Shown: positions 63,570-64,000 of the stretch, piece by piece
Position numbering within the stretch: position 1 is the first letter of the stretch
Layout: the number at the start of each line of letters is the position of its first letter
Assembly: GCF_015832195.1 (NCBI RefSeq)
Contig: NC_052019.1
Location: 2,093,685-2,157,684 of the forward strand
Length of the DNA: 64,000 nt
Source of the DNA: Motacilla alba alba
Lineage: Eukaryota; Chordata; Aves; Passeriformes; Motacillidae
Direction of reading: 5' to 3'
Position numbers and translations under genes: made by a program
The notes under the pieces: generated by a model
Database searches by the model: none
Told to the model about the DNA's origin: nothing
What the model saw: only the letters and a program-made list of their open reading frames with translations

Positions 63570-64000
63570 GACCTGCAGGGATCTCTTCTCACTGAGGCAC
63601 AGTGACCACCCTCGGGGTGGTGTTATCTTCTTATATGAAAAACTATGTGCACTTTATTTACAATAATTTTTCAATACTTCTCACCCATGTTAGACAGTCT
63701 GTCTCTAAACCAATCAAACAGCGTCACCATCACAGCAGAGGATGGAGGACAAGAAGAAGGAGAAGGAGGACAGGACACGCCCAGATTTCTCCATCTTGCT
63801 TCTTGAACTCCCAATCTAAATCCCCAAAATTCTACTTTTTCACCCTGTGACACATTAACTATCGCTCTACTCAAACCCTTGTGGCTTGTAAATCTTCACA
63901 CAAAGTTGGTAGTGTTTTCCATGGGCTAAAATCGAAGGCACAGGTGTTTTTGACTCTGTGCCAAGGTCTCTGAGCCCCTTGCCAGGGTCCGGAGTCATCC
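63570..64000 (-). mobile_element. Partial ERV LTR-like sequence running off the window
   Basis: I recognise ctcactgaggcacagtgacc, tgcactttatttacaata, gttagacagtctgtctct, catcacagcagaggatggag and ccatgggctaaaatcgaagg as a common passerine ERV LTR type. The minus strand carries AATAAA (complement of tttatt at 63653-63658). Whether a provirus or a solo LTR lies beyond 64000 cannot be told. No viral coding sequence is visible. Confidence 0.65.

Larger units (their letters stand above)
61493..64000. other. Intergenic, CR1- and LTR-rich
   Basis: After the minisatellite come three CR1 fragments and an LTR-like block at the edge. The 325-residue minus-strand open frame (61621-62598) runs across CR1 copies and has no support as a gene. 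Confidence 0.6.

Noticed and set aside
63570..64000. Start of a protein-coding gene at the right edge
   Set aside because: The block matches LTR-type sequence; its open frames are short and have no coding signal.

Overview
This is vertebrate nuclear DNA, almost certainly from a bird and probably a songbird. About 25 fragments carry the avian CR1 non-LTR retrotransposon 3' end (the 'gaatggtttgggttggaagggacctt' family and its complement). Three LTR-like blocks resemble endogenous-retrovirus LTRs that are common in passerines. The coding sequence is split into small GT-AG exons spread over 50 kb.

The window is dominated by one gene on the + strand, which I identify as DNAAF9 (formerly C20orf194; the Tetrahymena orthologue is called Shulin), a packaging and assembly factor for axonemal outer dynein arms. 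I can place 35 coding exons from 2600 to the stop codon at 51984-51986. They encode about 1121 residues. The first 50-60 residues, the promoter and the 5' UTR lie upstream of the window. Every exon junction keeps phase except at the first visible exon, where one T appears to be missing (about 2697-2700).

Layout: 1-2599, intron with a CR1. 2600-13310, exons 1-6 of the window, with a long T/C-rich minisatellite at 9028-9520. 14073-24944, exons 7-18. 27050-37887, exons 19-26, with an ERV LTR ending only 66 bp before exon 25. 39813-51986, exons 27-35, including a GC-AG intron, a recent tandem duplication across a splice donor, and a terminal intron with U12-type signals. 51987 to about 57960 is probably a long 3' UTR with a roughly 28-copy tandem array whose units can fold into hairpins. 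57960-64000 is intergenic, CR1-rich, and holds a 39-bp x 26 minisatellite that grew inside a CR1 copy. Part of another LTR reaches the right edge.

No second protein-coding gene, tRNA or rRNA is supported. Most other long open frames fall in tandem repeats or CR1 copies. Exon homology is judged from memory of the vertebrate DNAAF9 family; no search was run.
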